Assembly (NCBI GenBank): GCA_023101885.1
Contig: JALPQD010000006.1
Coordinates: 15,586,085 to 15,650,084, forward strand
Source of the DNA: Typhlomys cinereus
Lineage: Eukaryota; Chordata; Mammalia; Rodentia; Platacanthomyidae
Direction: 5' to 3'
Length of the DNA stretch: 64,000 nt
Shown: in pieces, positions 1 through 11,350 of the stretch
How the letters are laid out: every line of letters begins with the position of its first letter
Position numbering within the stretch: the stretch's first letter is position 1
Program-made: the position numbers and the translations under genes
Notes under the pieces: generated by a model
Database searches by the model: none
What the model was told of the DNA's origin: nothing
What the model saw: only the letters and a program-made list of their open reading frames with translations

Positions 1-617
1 TAGCACTTATCTTTGTCTACTGTTACCCATCTGCCCTCTTGGGCATTGACAAAAGAAACAGAAAGAGAATGAGGATATGACAAAGATGAAAGAGGACCAC
101 CCACGCAGGAGTCAGGAACTTCCCTGTGTCCTGAGAAGTCATTGTAGATCATGAAGGCAAAGGTTACAGAACCCTCTATTGACCATCCATGCTGAAATGT
201 TGCCCTCAGAACTACATCACCAAGGGCAGAAAGAGAAATCAAGTAGATTGTTGCATACACACTAGAGCCACAGATTTGTAGGCAGCATGCATTGTCACAG
301 GCAAGTGTATGCAAGGGCTCAGACGCACTAAAGTGCACAAATGGACATGCAGAATTTGAGGAGCACTGGGAAATGAAGTCTATGAAGCAAGTATTTCTAG
401 GACTAAATTAGCAATTATAAAATAATCCATCACTGGCTAGACCACAGACAAATCAGCAGCTAACAGAGGGCACTAGGGAACACCCAGCTATTGATTTGCA
501 CAGGATATTTAAGCTTTGAGGTGCCACATGTATGAGACACTGATTATCAAAAAAGATGATTAGATGTAAAATTCTACATTTTTCTTCTCTTGATTTGTAG
601 TAGTGTCAGCAATAAAT
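1..617. other. Unique intergenic sequence, nothing recognised
   Basis: AT-rich non-coding DNA. I see no long open frame, recognisable repeat or RNA gene. Confidence 0.6.
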
Positions 618-662
618 TTGTGTGTGTATGGGTGTGTGTGTGTGTATGTGCATATGTGTGTA
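618..662. repeat. (TG)n microsatellite, interrupted
   Basis: TG-rich run broken by TA and CA dinucleotides. No SINE body is visible on either side, so it appears to be a free-standing dinucleotide repeat. Confidence 0.85.
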
Positions 663-1434
663 CAAGAGGATAATTGTATGTGTGAGGGAAGTAACACACT
701 TCTACCAGACTGAATTCCTTTTCCAATCTTTTTCAGAGAAATGAGTGAATATGTTTTTTAAAAAAATCACATAATTTATATTCAAAGCACAATCATTCTA
801 CCAGATGATATTTTATGTTTTATAGAGGGCTATTGACTTTTCTTTTCCTCTCTTTATGATAGAATTATGTGTTTTGTTTATTTTTAGTGGTCTGGGTAAG
901 AGTTCATAGTTAAGCTAAAGGTTAGATTTCTTAGTTTTAATATAGAAAAGATGCATTTAGAGAATGTTGGGCATCAAATCACTGTGGATGGAGGAAGTAT
1001 ATTCATTCATATGTTGAAAATATTGACATATACTAACTCCTTAAGCTGGATTACAGTAGAAGCAGAGCTTTCCCTAGAGTCCAAGAGGTCTCTGATTAGA
1101 TTATTCCCCAACTTCTGAAATGGCTCTTGATGCACAATCCTCCCCTATCATCTATCATACCTCATTAGAGGATGCAGGGAGGAGGTCTGCTTTTTACATT
1201 AAAAATAGTCTTAATGTACTCAAACAATGCATCGGGAAGAGTAAAAGCTTTTTTGGGTGGATGCCATACTGCCATGCTACACATAATATGTTCTGAGATG
1301 ATATTCAGACATATGTATGTATGGTTAGTTAGAAAAAGAAAAACAAGGCTACACATATTTTTACAATACATGAATTTCACTGCTTTTTTCAGTTTTTTTT
1401 TTCTTAAAGCCTAAGTATCTCAAAGTTGTTTTTT
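663..1434. other. Unique intergenic sequence
   Basis: AT-rich sequence. Overlapping frames of 70-80 codons near 1165-1414 lie on both strands, have no recognisable domain and look like chance. Confidence 0.55.
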
Positions 1435-1486
1435 CGGTTTTTTTTTTTGTTTTGTTTTTTGTTTTTTGGTTTTTGGTTTTTTTTTA
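1435..1486. repeat. T-rich low-complexity tract
   Basis: Runs of T broken by single or paired G. It could be the decayed A-tail of a minus-strand retroelement, but no body could be recognised next to it. Confidence 0.7.
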
Positions 1487-2980
1487 GAAGCAGGACTGTG
1501 TAGCAAAAAGAATGTTGACATGTAAGGGAACTCTGTGTCTTGTCCCAATTTTGAATTCTGAATGTCTGCTTTCTCAATGATCTTAAAAGAAAGATTATCC
1601 TTATGTGACAAAGATTCATGCATCATTTAACATTGTAAAATTCTTTGATGACTTGCTTCCTCTCTCTTCATTTTAATTTTTGTATCCTTTGTCACTTTTA
1701 TACATAAATATTATGAGTTCATGTATTTTTACCTCTTCCCCAACCCACCTTTCTTTCTGTTCCACTTCATATATTTCTACGTTCACATCTTTTCGTATGT
1801 GTGACCCACTCGCTTTCACCTAGGATGCCTGTGTTGAGTAAAGCAGCTTCCCTTCTCCTGTCTGGTATTGTCCTATCTTTCTCTTGATGGTTGATCACAT
1901 TACTTCTCTTCTGTAGCCATCACTTCTGAATTCATCTCCTGCTCTCCTCAGGGAATGATTTTCAGGGGAGTAGAGAATACTTATAATCTATATTCATTCA
2001 AAAATCATGAAATAGTTGTGAAAGAGTAATTTTTCCAGCTCCCCATAATCACTGGGCATTTTATATGGAAATACAGACATGGTTTAGAAAAAGCATTCAT
2101 TCACATAGTACAATTGTTAGCACTTCTTATAAAACAGGAATTCCTGCAGCACTTGGATCACAAAGTGAACATTACGAATAAGATTTCCCTTGTCAATCAC
2201 TTAGAGTCTCATGAGGGAGGCAGATATCGATCAGGTCATGTAACTAGTTATGAAAACACAGGTTTGCATGGTGCCACAAAGGATAAGTAAATGGTGTTAT
2301 GAAAAATCTATAAATATTATTTTACTTGTTTGAGCAAGTCAAAGATGCCTTCCTGAGAAATGAGGGTTTATTCATGATCAAAATCTTAGAATAAAAGCAG
2401 AGATTGTGATCTAGAATCTGTGTAGAAGGCATATGATGAGCAAATGCAATGGAACAATAACAAGGAAGAGGAGGACTCAAAGCTAAAGAAGGGGAAGGCA
2501 AGGTGACCTGTCATAGGAAATGGGTGAGACTGGAAACCTGGATGGGAACTTGGTTGTGCCCTTTGTTCCTGCTAACCAACTCCCTCTTCATTCTAAGAGC
2601 AAAGAAAAATCTTGGCTAGGACCACAGTGACATGATTTGATTTACTTATCAATCACCTTTCACTTGAGAAGGGAAAGAGATGAACTAAATTCCTCTATAA
2701 TAAGACTATCTAGAGAATTAAGCAGAAATACAATGGCTTTATTGTTGTTCTGGATTCTGCTTTGAACTGATAAGGTAAAATTCCTGGAATGACTCATTTA
2801 ACAGCACCCAGGGAACAATAGAAAGTCAGAGTCCTCCTGTTTACTTCTGCATTATTTATATTATCAAAATGGACTTAGACATCTGAAGGACAGTCTCTGG
2901 TCCTACAGGACTTCCTGAGCGCAGCCCTAGGTAGGCCTCCTTTAGCTGAGGGATAGCACAGCTGTGTACTCCTTGGGAAA
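1487..2980. other. Unique intergenic sequence
   Basis: AT-rich DNA. No gene, repeat family or RNA recognised. Confidence 0.55.
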
Positions 2981-3075
2981 TTCTATATGAAGCTACCAGG
3001 ACTGAAAACTCCCAGATTACTATGGTCATTCTGTATGAAGTTGAGGACTGAAAATTTCCAAATTACTATGGTCGT
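2981..3075. repeat. 48-bp tandem duplication, two copies
   Basis: Unit 1 (2981-3028) and unit 2 (3029-3075) both begin TTCT-TATGAAG and both carry AGGACTGAAAA and ATTACTATGGTC. The second unit has about one base deleted and several substitutions, so the duplication is old. Confidence 0.8.
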
Positions 3076-3117
3076 TCTTACTTATTGGGATAGTTGCATA
3101 TTTTCTTTTATATTTTT

Positions 3118-3167
3118 ATTCCTGGGAAACAGTACCAGTTTTGTGAGTGCTTACCATTCCCAGGAAT
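3118..3167. repeat. Short perfect inverted repeat
   Basis: Arms 3118-3128 and 3157-3167 are 11-bp perfect reverse complements (ATTCCTGGGAA / TTCCCAGGAAT) separated by 28 bases. The arm resembles a STAT-type palindrome, TTC-N4-GAA. No function is implied. Confidence 0.6.
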
Positions 3168-3938
3168 GAAGTCCACCATCACACTTACATGAAAACATGA
3201 TTCTTTGTCATGTTACTCATCAGGAAGTGTACAACCATAACATATAACACATAACAACATAAACCTCCCCATGGTCCCACTGCTCTTGGGCAGCTTAAGG
3301 GAACTGGCAACCTCACCCTGTGCTTCACTTCTCTGGGCAGGTGCTAACTCCAGCCCTGTGAAATAGGACTGGCCTGAATTTAGCATTTGACTTACCTCTT
3401 CAGTTTTCACAGTCTCCACTTCTTAAGACAATAACAAAAGAAACATATAATGGGCAGTATCAAAGCACTGCTAGATGTTAGATACTAAGTCAGTAGACTA
3501 AGCACTGTGGCTCTGGTTAGTGGAAAAAAACACAGATTTAAGACACATTAGGGAGTAGGTGACACCACACAATACTATGGAAGAATAAAGTTTCAGCCCA
3601 ATGTGAAAAGATAGCAACACCCACAATTCAATTTCCTTCTTTAAAAATGTCAGATTCCCAGTACACATAGAAGAAATTCAACTTTCTTATTTGACTAAAC
3701 CCATGTATTGCTGTATCCACTTTGACAGTGCAGGGCTTGATAGCGTGAGTGTTGGCTCATAGACTAGAAGAAGTTAAAGGAGAGAAAAACAAGCCGGAAA
3801 GAGAAAGATTTCTGATTTCCAATACCTAGAAAACTATACAAGCCTGGTCAGTTTGTTAACTTTTTATTTGTGCTTTGAAATCTGATAACTCCCACTCTGG
3901 ACAAAATAAACTAACACAAATGAGAATCAGGAAAGTAG
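3168..3938. other. Unique intergenic sequence
   Basis: No gene or repeat recognised. Confidence 0.5.
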
Positions 3939-3939
3939 T

Positions 3940-4360
3940 TACAGCAGTTACTCTGCATTATTGCCAAAAAATTCATGACCAAAGCGCTTAAGGGAACAGG
4001 AGTTTTAATCTACTTTATGATTATCTGGTTATAGTTCTAATTCCAACTTGGCAAGAGAGCTCACACCAACACCAGGGTGGAGAGAACTTGCCACATCAAA
4101 CCCACTTGACTGTTGTGAGAGGCAATCCTTACCTGCCAGACAAGCACATCTGGCCAACTATTCAAAAGGATGACAACTTTTTCAACCAGTTCCCTCCATC
4201 TTATTCACTTGCCCAGGGACTAGTCCCATTCATCATGGACTGGGCCTTCCCCATCAGTTACAAAACTTTGTGTAGGCTTCCTCAAGATTTAACGTAAATG
4301 ATAATGTGTTCAGAGCTTGAACTCTCAACCATCAGATTGACATTTGTATCTAACTATGGC
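3940..4360 (-). mobile_element. Non-autonomous hAT-like DNA transposon remnant
   Basis: Same family as the copies at 26648-27057 and 36807-37158. Shared landmarks are TTCATGACCAAA-CGCTTAAGGGAACA at the left, CACCAACACCAGGG, the ATGGACTGGGCCTTCC block, and GATTGACATTTGTATCTAACTATG at the right, split by differences in each copy. The ends are imperfect inverted repeats. This copy is clearly diverged and I found no clean TSD. A 69-codon frame inside (4088-4297) is transposon sequence. Assignment to the hAT superfamily rests on resemblance to rodent Charlie-type elements and is an inference. Confidence 0.6.
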
Positions 4361-4689
4361 AATAGTCAAACATGCTACAGTGACTGCTATTTCCACCAAA
4401 GTCCACTATGGCCAACCAAACAGGAACTGTGTGCAAGGACTTGATTGCTCTGTGGAAGATGCAATTTTCTTCTCTTTTTGAAAGGTTGAAACACAAAAGG
4501 GTGTATGAGGACAAATAGCAATGTCTTGCTGAAGCTGCTGGAGTGTACACATTTATTTTAGTTATTCCTCCAAATGAGGTGAAATGGCTTATAGGTAGCA
4601 GAAATATGACATCTATCACCTATTTTTCTTATTATTCTTCTCCCTCTTTTGAAATTTTATTAAAATGAGAGTAGAATGCTTAGTGACTG
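4361..4689. other. Unique intergenic sequence
   Basis: No gene or repeat recognised. A 89-codon minus-strand frame (4350-4619) has no recognisable domain. Confidence 0.5.
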
Positions 4690-5060
4690 TGATCATTAGC
4701 TTGCGGAGACTGGCTCAGGAAACAAATTGCCAGTGCCACAAGTACAGGTCCAGGAATTCTGTCATGCAGTCCCTGATGCGGAATGTCAATTCTCAGGGAA
4801 TGGCTTATCCTAAATAGTGTTTGCTGTTATTCATAAATATATAATGGCAATCATCCTTAAGCAAACTTCCTCAAATCACTCCATCCTGTGCCCGAAATGA
4901 CTGTACACCAAGCGAAGAGCTGAGAGGCAGCGGCTCTGTGGTGTTTATAATATGAGGAGGCATTATTCAACCACTGTGTTATTAACCCTCTGCAGCAAAA
5001 GGCTGTTCTTAAGAGCATGGAGGGACTGCTGTGGAATTTCTAACCTTCCAAGGTTAAATG
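4690..5060. other. Repeat-free block, candidate conserved non-coding element
   Basis: Contains scattered CpGs (GCGGAG, GATGCGGAA, CAAGCGAAG, GGCAGCGGC) in otherwise CpG-poor DNA, shows no repeat homology and no open frame. Retained CpGs outside repeats sometimes mark constrained sequence. This is an inference and needs cross-species alignment. Confidence 0.3.
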
Positions 5061-5611
5061 AGAGGATAAAACAATGCTAACTGAAAAAATGAAATGAATA
5101 AGGAAGCATGCTAGATGTTCGATGAATGACTGTTACCTCTCAGAATTTATGGAGGTTATTAAGAAAGCTAAGGGAGAAACATGGTAAAGATATTTGTTTA
5201 TCCTGTGGAGCTAAAGATACCTGTAAATGCAAATGACATTGTAGGGTAAAGGTTCAATACTATAATGATGACAAGTTCCTGTGAATTTAGGAATCTCAAT
5301 CAGAGTAAGAAGATTATCCCAAGTTTATAAGGGAAAAAGAAGGCATAAGGAAAAGTCAGGATCATTGGGGGGAAATAACAATTCAGTGAAACTACACTAT
5401 TAAGTGAATACAACTTCAATAAAACACTTTAGTTTATATCAACACACATCATTGGAAAGAAGAGAAAAGGGATCTCATGTAGAAAACAGCAACCTTTGAG
5501 TATTGAGATCAGGCTAAGAAGTTCAGTGAAAGGCATATTATTTAACATCTATTATTAAAAGAGCTGGCTAGTTCTTAAAAGATAAAACATGGTATATTTC
5601 TCATGTATTAA
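5061..5611. other. Unique intergenic sequence
   Basis: AT-rich, nothing recognised. Confidence 0.5.
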
Positions 5612-5621
5612 ATTAAAATAA

Positions 5622-5909
5622 GGGGCTGGAGAGATGACTCAGGAGTTAAGACTCTGCCTCACAAAGCAGAAGGTCCTGAGTTTGGATTCCAGGTCCCATG
5701 TAAAAACACCAGCTGAAATGTTGGCGCCTGCACGTCTAGCCTGGTAAATCCCGTGCAAAGCAAAAAGGAAACAGAAGCAATCCAGATGGTTCTGGAAGTC
5801 ACTCTTGGCCTTCCACAGGAACACACAGTGTCCTCATACACACACACACTAGATAGATAGATAGATGGATAGATAGATAGGTAGATAGATAGATAGATGA
5901 TAGATAGAG

Positions 5910-5972
<63 letters not shown>

Positions 5973-5974
5973 TG
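5622..5974 (+). mobile_element. B2-superfamily SINE with GATA-expanded tail
   Basis: The tRNA-like head GGGGCTGGAGAGATGACTCA starts at 5622 and a B-box-like GGTCCTGAGTTTGGATTCC follows. The body includes GGTTCTGGAAGTCACTCTTGG, then a CA run and a long (GATA)n array. The target-site duplication ATTAAAATAAG is at 5612-5622 on the left and 5975-5985 on the right. The GATA array therefore lies inside the duplication and is the element's own 3' tail, not an independent repeat. The body is more diverged than the copies at 8.7, 33.1 and 50.4 kb, so it is an older subfamily. A 114-codon minus-strand frame across it is GATA-encoded Ser-Ile-Tyr-Leu and is not a gene. Confidence 0.9.
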
Positions 5975-5985
5975 ATTAAAATAAG

Positions 5986-7986
5986 TTTAGGTAGAACGAG
6001 CATTGATTAATTTTGAACAGAGAACAAGAATGAGATCACATAAAAACAAAAGAAAAATATGTTTTTTGTCTTAAATGACTGGAGTGCACAATGAAAACCA
6101 AAAAATTAGAAAAATTGGTAAATTCATATATAATTTTAAAGTCACAATACTTTTCAAGTTATCATAAAGGAAGATAAGACAGAAGGAAAAATCAGGAAAA
6201 TTATTTCTAGATCATATGATGGGTTAAAAATTAATCAACTTATTATCAAAATAATTTTATGGAGAAAATATTTTAACTATTCAACATACTATTGAGAAAA
6301 CCTGAGAGTCTTCCAGAAAAATAATAAATACTCAATTAGTGTAAGAAGAATGTTCAATGGTGCCATAGGTAAAGAAGTTTAAACTTGGTTGATGATTTTT
6401 ATCACATCAAAATTGTGAAAATTTGGTTTGATATTACTTAGTAATGAAGAAAACTATATTTATATACATATATTTTGTTGGAAATTTAAATACATTCTTT
6501 GTATACTCTATGGCAATATCTATACAATTGAAGATGAATATACTTAAATTTATCCCGAGAGCAAAGTACTTTTGAACAACATGGGGTGACATGTATTGGC
6601 TTAGTGTTACCAAGAAAAGACAAGTTTGAATTCGTGAGGTTTGCAGGAATCAGCGACAAGTTGTAGAGAAATACTGCAATGCCCTCAGCCACTTTAAATG
6701 AAAACAGTGGGATACAAGGGATTTAACCTGCCTTTGACCAAGGTTGGTGATTATCTCTGGGCTCTGTCTATGCCATGTTTCTGACTGATCTTCTCAGGCA
6801 GCATACATTTTTATGAACTCATAGATTCTGAAATTTTTAGTTTCAGAAATTCACCATTTTTTTGTCTATCGTTTGGAAACGTGCTTGACAATTCTAACTA
6901 TAAAATGCATCATAAACCTCTATGCAAAATGTATGGTGAAATCTGACTTGAGGATTGAAAGGTGTTTAATATGATGTTTGCCATATGATGAGCCTGTTAC
7001 ATTCTTCTTTTGCAATCATCAGTTGAAATGCTGCTGTTTAATGTAGGAAGTGTTTCTTAAGTCTTGTGTTTATACATCTAGCAATTACATCAATTAACTA
7101 CAAACATGTTACTGGCATGCTATTAGATGTTTTTCCCTCTGCTGAGTGTTGGTTCCCCATCTCTCATTCTAGGTGCACTGATCACTGTGTAGTGTATGAA
7201 TACACACACCTGGCCAACGAATGCTATTGCCCCAGCTCTCCAACAGCTGGAAAGATACAGAACTTCCAAGAGACAGACAGTATTTATAACCTGTATCATA
7301 CTGATGAGTAACTAGTTAACCAACCATCCAAGGAAGAAAATAATAGACCTATTAGAACTTATTGCAACAGTTTCTGTGGGTCGATTTCAGAATTTACCTT
7401 CCCATTCCCTGTGTTTAGCTTTAGCTCCAGGAAAGATGTTCCATAGCTTCTGTCATGATTCCCTCTCTGGATACAGGCTGCTATACAAATGGAAGCAATT
7501 TGCAGGGATGAAGATGCTTACTTTCTCAGGCTTGGTAACATCAGACTAGGAAATATGTCTCTTTGGGGGAAAGGGGCTGGGAAATGTATAACAAAAACAA
7601 TTATAAAATGATTGTAGGATAAAATTATTATGATTTGGACAGTAACAATTAACATGCATAAGCAAACAAAAATAATTGAAATGGGCCAATGATTAAATTC
7701 ATACCCAGTTAGCCTAAGTTAATACAATAAAGGTAACTCTGCTTTTAATTACAGAGAAAGTTCATGGTGATTTTTAAAGGAAATGTAACTGTTCTAAATA
7801 ACCATCCAAAGAGGTAAGTGGAAATACCATATCAATACTTAAAAACGGCATCCCCAGTTTCCTGCTGCTGTGTTGTATTTGTTAATTTTTCATTACTTCT
7901 GTTGATTGACTCAAGAGGGCCGACATGGAAAGAAATTTCAAGAGGCCATTGGGAAACAAAGGATCTAGGACTTGCCTTATAGTTAT
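5986..7986. other. Unique AT-rich intergenic sequence
   Basis: Two kilobases with no recognisable gene, RNA or repeat. The open frames at 6486-6692 and 7066-7311 are short and domainless. Confidence 0.5.
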
Positions 7987-8076
7987 CTGAAGAGAGTAGG
8001 TTCCTGTGGTGTTAGAATCATGTGTGGTTGTCTGAACAGAGCAAGCGCCTGTGTTGTTAGAATTATGTGCATTTTG
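7987..8076. repeat. 45-bp tandem duplication, two copies
   Basis: Units begin at 7987 and 8032. Both start CTGAA-AGAG and share CCTGTG-TGTTAGAAT-ATGTG. About 80 percent of positions agree, so this is an old local duplication. Confidence 0.75.
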
Positions 8077-8464
8077 GGGTTTCTGTTATGAGTTATTGTG
8101 AAGGAGAACCTACTGGGCAACCCCTGACCTCTATCTCTATCATTTTCAAACTCTGCAGAAGCTGAGATGCACCTAAGCTCCCTTTCTGAAGAAAGGCTTG
8201 TAGCTGTTATTATAAATGATGAAAGTAGCAGCAGGTAATCCTGAGTCACTGCCTTTAGTCAATTCTTCACTACAATTCTTCACTGCTTTATCTGTAAAGC
8301 ATCCAGGTTGGACAAAGGAAGTTGTCCCAATCTTCCATTCTTTTATTACTAAAATTTCATCATTGCCCAACAACTTTCACAATGTTTTGAAGCCAGTTTC
8401 TCATTTTGGAGTCTGTTTTCATCAATAAGAAATTTCACCAAGATTTACATTGCATCCCAGAGCA

Positions 8465-8650
8465 GGAAGCGTGGTGCAGAGGGAAGAACCAAGCTTTGCA
8501 TTCAGAGGCTCAGCCTGGCTTCTGTCTCCAGCTGGATTCCATCCCTGTAAAATGGAGACATTGGTCTCTGTATTATGGGTTGGTGGCTGTAGAGCTTTGT
8601 TAAATACTGAAGAGTTAATGAAAATAAGCACAATAATAATTGAAGAAGGG
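8465..8650 (+). mobile_element. MIR-like ancient SINE remnant
   Basis: Shows the MIR order: a GCGTGGTGCAGAGG-type head, GCATTCAGAGGCTCAGCCTGG, then CCCTGTAAAATGGAGA, the usual end of the MIR core. It is highly diverged, as expected of an element older than rodents. Several overlapping short frames on both strands here are chance. Confidence 0.5.
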
Positions 8651-8691
8651 TTAAATTCATATTTTGTGGACTAGTAAAACTTCCCTGGATC

Positions 8692-8707
8692 AATACTGTA
8701 TTTACAG
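8692..8707. repeat. Target-site duplication, left copy
   Basis: AATACTGTATTTACAG. An identical 16-base copy lies at 8978-8993, directly after the SINE A-tail. Confidence 0.95.
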
Positions 8708-8977
8708 GGGCTGGAGAGGTGGCTCAGGGGTTAAGCCTCCACCTTACAGGCGGAAGGTCCTGAGTTCGGATCCTAGATCTCACGTATAGACGCAGGACGG
8801 AAGCAGGGAGTGGCCTGCATTTCTGGTCCTGGTGGGCGGAGCCTATGAATCCCAGGGCAGAGTAAACAAGGAGGAGGTGGAGGCGGTCCATGGTGGTTCC
8901 CGAATTCGCCCGTGGTTCTACACACACACAAACATACACGCACGCATGCACAATTGAATAGAAAGAAATAAAAAAAA
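8708..8977 (+). mobile_element. Young B2-superfamily SINE with perfect TSD
   Basis: The tRNA-derived head (GGGCTGGAGAGGTGGCTCAG) carries an A box, and GGTCCTGAGTTCGGATCC is the B box of the internal Pol III promoter. The GC-rich body retains many CpGs (GCGGAAGG, CACGTATAGACG, GAATTCGCCCG). It ends in a CA-rich run, CAATTGAATAG and an A-tail. The perfect 16-bp TSD and preserved CpGs indicate recent insertion. It needs L1 machinery in trans. Frames on the minus strand (8724-9009) are SINE antisense, not genes. Confidence 0.95.
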
Positions 8978-8993
8978 AATACTGTATTTACAG

Positions 8994-9149
8994 AGGATGC
9001 TCCCTCCAAGTATCAGCTTATATTGTACTCCTGATGTGAACATGTATATTTTACACTTAGTAATTAGCAGTGAGGTTAATGCAGGACCATTTCTCAAGCT
9101 GTATTCCTTACTCCCATCATCCTAAAAACAAATAAATGAGCAAATTGTG
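8994..9149. other. Unique intergenic sequence
   Basis: Nothing recognised. Confidence 0.5.
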
Positions 9150-9450
9150 TGCCTGATTAAAACCTCTCATCTGCTTACACAATAGACACCAGCTTGATTT
9201 CTCCTTTAAACTACCGTGAGGTCACAAGCCTGTGTTTGTGACATAGCAGCAGGTTGCCATGGAGACAACAGCTTTATCAGCAACTCTGCCTTGCCATGAC
9301 TTCACAGCAAGGTTATGGAGAAGCAGATGGGCTGCGAAAGACACAAACCCTCTTGTCTAAACATAAATAGCATTGATAATTAATTATCTAAAGCAGCAGG
9401 GGAAATTATGGAAATGTGTAAAAAAGTAAAAAGGATTTCTATTTATTACT
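9150..9450. other. Repeat-free block, candidate regulatory element
   Basis: Contains an RFX X-box-like site, GTTGCCATGGAGACAAC at 9253-9269, a GTGAGGTCAC half-site-like sequence, and a homeodomain-type palindromic AT motif, GATAATTAATTATC, near 9375-9388. No repeat homology or coding potential. The clustering resembles a conserved enhancer, but conservation cannot be judged from one sequence. Confidence 0.35.
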
Positions 9451-11239
9451 GATTTGAGAGCTCTGTTCTATGAGAAGAAAATCACATCCCTCCCTGTCTA
9501 GGGAAGGATGTCTTGTTTGGTATAGAGTAGTTTGAGTGCATTGTGGTTCACTTTCTAAACCTTTTGCTTTCTCAATCAGAAGGCAAGAGTAGTTCGCTTT
9601 TATAACATAGAGAGAAAGAGGGCAGATTTAGTCTGCCACCATGTGTACTTCACTTACAACTTCTCAGTAGACTGAGCTTTGAGAGATTGTTTAAATGTTT
9701 AGAACCACAACTCTGAAAGTTGTGTTTTTAAAAGAATATAGAAGGAACTCTATTCTAAACTCCTACCATCAAAAACTTGCAAAAGGTGGTATGTGTTTAG
9801 GGCTGTGTGTGAGGCGATTCCCCCAAATGAAGACAATTTCTGTGTCTGAACTGTTCCAAGAACATGTTTTTATGGGGACACAGCTCACCACAGTCATCTG
9901 CATACACTCACAGCTGACTGCTGCACTGTGTATGAAGTAGGGGTCAAGATCTGCTGCTGCCTCCAGGGAAAGCCAGACAAGTAGAGCAGGCTAGGTGGTC
10001 AGTGTTGGTGAGGTAGAGACTCTGGGGAAAAGAGAACCATATTTTTGAAGCAGGGCCTCTTTATGGGGAGGAGAAAACATGATTCAAAGCATGTTTTCAA
10101 CAGGGGTATGGCTTGTGACATTTTGTTAGAAACTGACCACAAAGAACAGCCACAAGTAAAATTTAACTTTTCCTGAAACATAAACCCATCCAATTTAGAG
10201 AGTGCTATAGAAGTAGTGATTAGTGGGACTCCTACCCATAAAGGAAAATCATAGACCTTAAAAACACAGAAAGGGCCGTTGGGGTGTGGGACCCCATCCA
10301 AGACACCATCAATCTCTGCCCAGTAGCTCATCAAGGACCTTCAGGCTCTGCAGACCCTTCCCAGAAGAGAAGCTTTTGCTTTTACTTTATAGTAAAAATA
10401 ATAAACACGTTATTCTTTGTGTCTCATTCTCCACTTTTTACTCAGTGGACACAAAAACCCTAAGACCCTTCCAAGCACAATAGTTGCCACAGAATGCATC
10501 TCACAAAAGTGGCCACAGACACTAGGGACAGCAGGAAGTATGCCCTGTGTTCCATGGTTTTTATCCAGAGCTCCCCATGTGAAGAATGAAGTGTCTCCTG
10601 TCCTTGTTCACCAACTGCAATAATGTAGAGCCTCAGGGTTTTGTGGGTCTTCCAAAAAGGAACTAGGTTATACCTTGTGTGGACAGGGAGGTAGATATGG
10701 GCCACACAAAGCAGCAAGAGTTGCTTCTCTTGTTCAAGGAAAAACAAGAGCTTCTCCATATGTCTGTGTCTTGGACATGCTTGTATACATGCATGTTTGC
10801 ATGGGTGAGGCACACTGTGAAACTCTCTGAGTCTACATCAGGAACCATCCTTCAATCATTCTTTTATCTTATTACAAACCTGGAGTTTGCCCAACATGGT
10901 AATTTTTTCTAGTCAGCTTGCTCTGGGGAATCCCACATATTGCCTTACAAAACTGGAATTAGAGGCGGACCACTGCACATTTTATACAGAATCTCCAGAT
11001 TGGAAATATAGTACTCAAGTTTGCATTGCAAGTGGTTTAACTACTGAAGCATCTCTCCATTCTGGGAGTTTTTCATAAAACATCTTATGTGTATAGAGGG
11101 AGAAAAGTTCACTATGAAATAATCAGTCCAACATGACTATTTCTACCCTAGGATAAATTATTATTAATTTGATCCACAACTCTTTGAATCTTGGTCAGTT
11201 ATAGTTGAGAAAATTGAATCCATTCATCCTTCCATTATT
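9451..11239. other. Unique intergenic sequence
   Basis: No gene recognised. Frames of 111 codons (9999-10334) and 117 codons (10460-10813) on the minus strand lack recognisable domains, signal peptides or codon bias and overlap equally long frames on the other strand. Confidence 0.5.
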
Positions 11240-11350
11240 CTCTTATTTTTTATTATAATTTTGCTTCTTCCCTGCAGTACTGGACATTGAACTGGGGCTG
11301 TCATAAATGCTACAGATATATTCATGTACTAAGATATTTTCCAGTTCTAT
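11240..11350 (-). mobile_element. ID/B4-type SINE remnant, antisense
   Basis: A T-rich stretch is followed by GCAGTACTGGACATTGAACTGGGG and a degenerate copy of the 'chosen gene' ID head read backwards. Diverged. Confidence 0.45.

Noticed and set aside
5659..6003. 114-codon frame with Ser-Ile-Tyr-Leu repeats
   Set aside because: Antisense reading of the GATA tail of a SINE.
8708..8780. tRNA gene suggested by A-box and B-box sequences
   Set aside because: It is the head of a SINE with TSDs and an A-tail. No full cloverleaf is apparent.
10460..10813. 117-codon minus-strand frame
   Set aside because: No domain, several overlapping frames of similar length on both strands, no splice or codon evidence.
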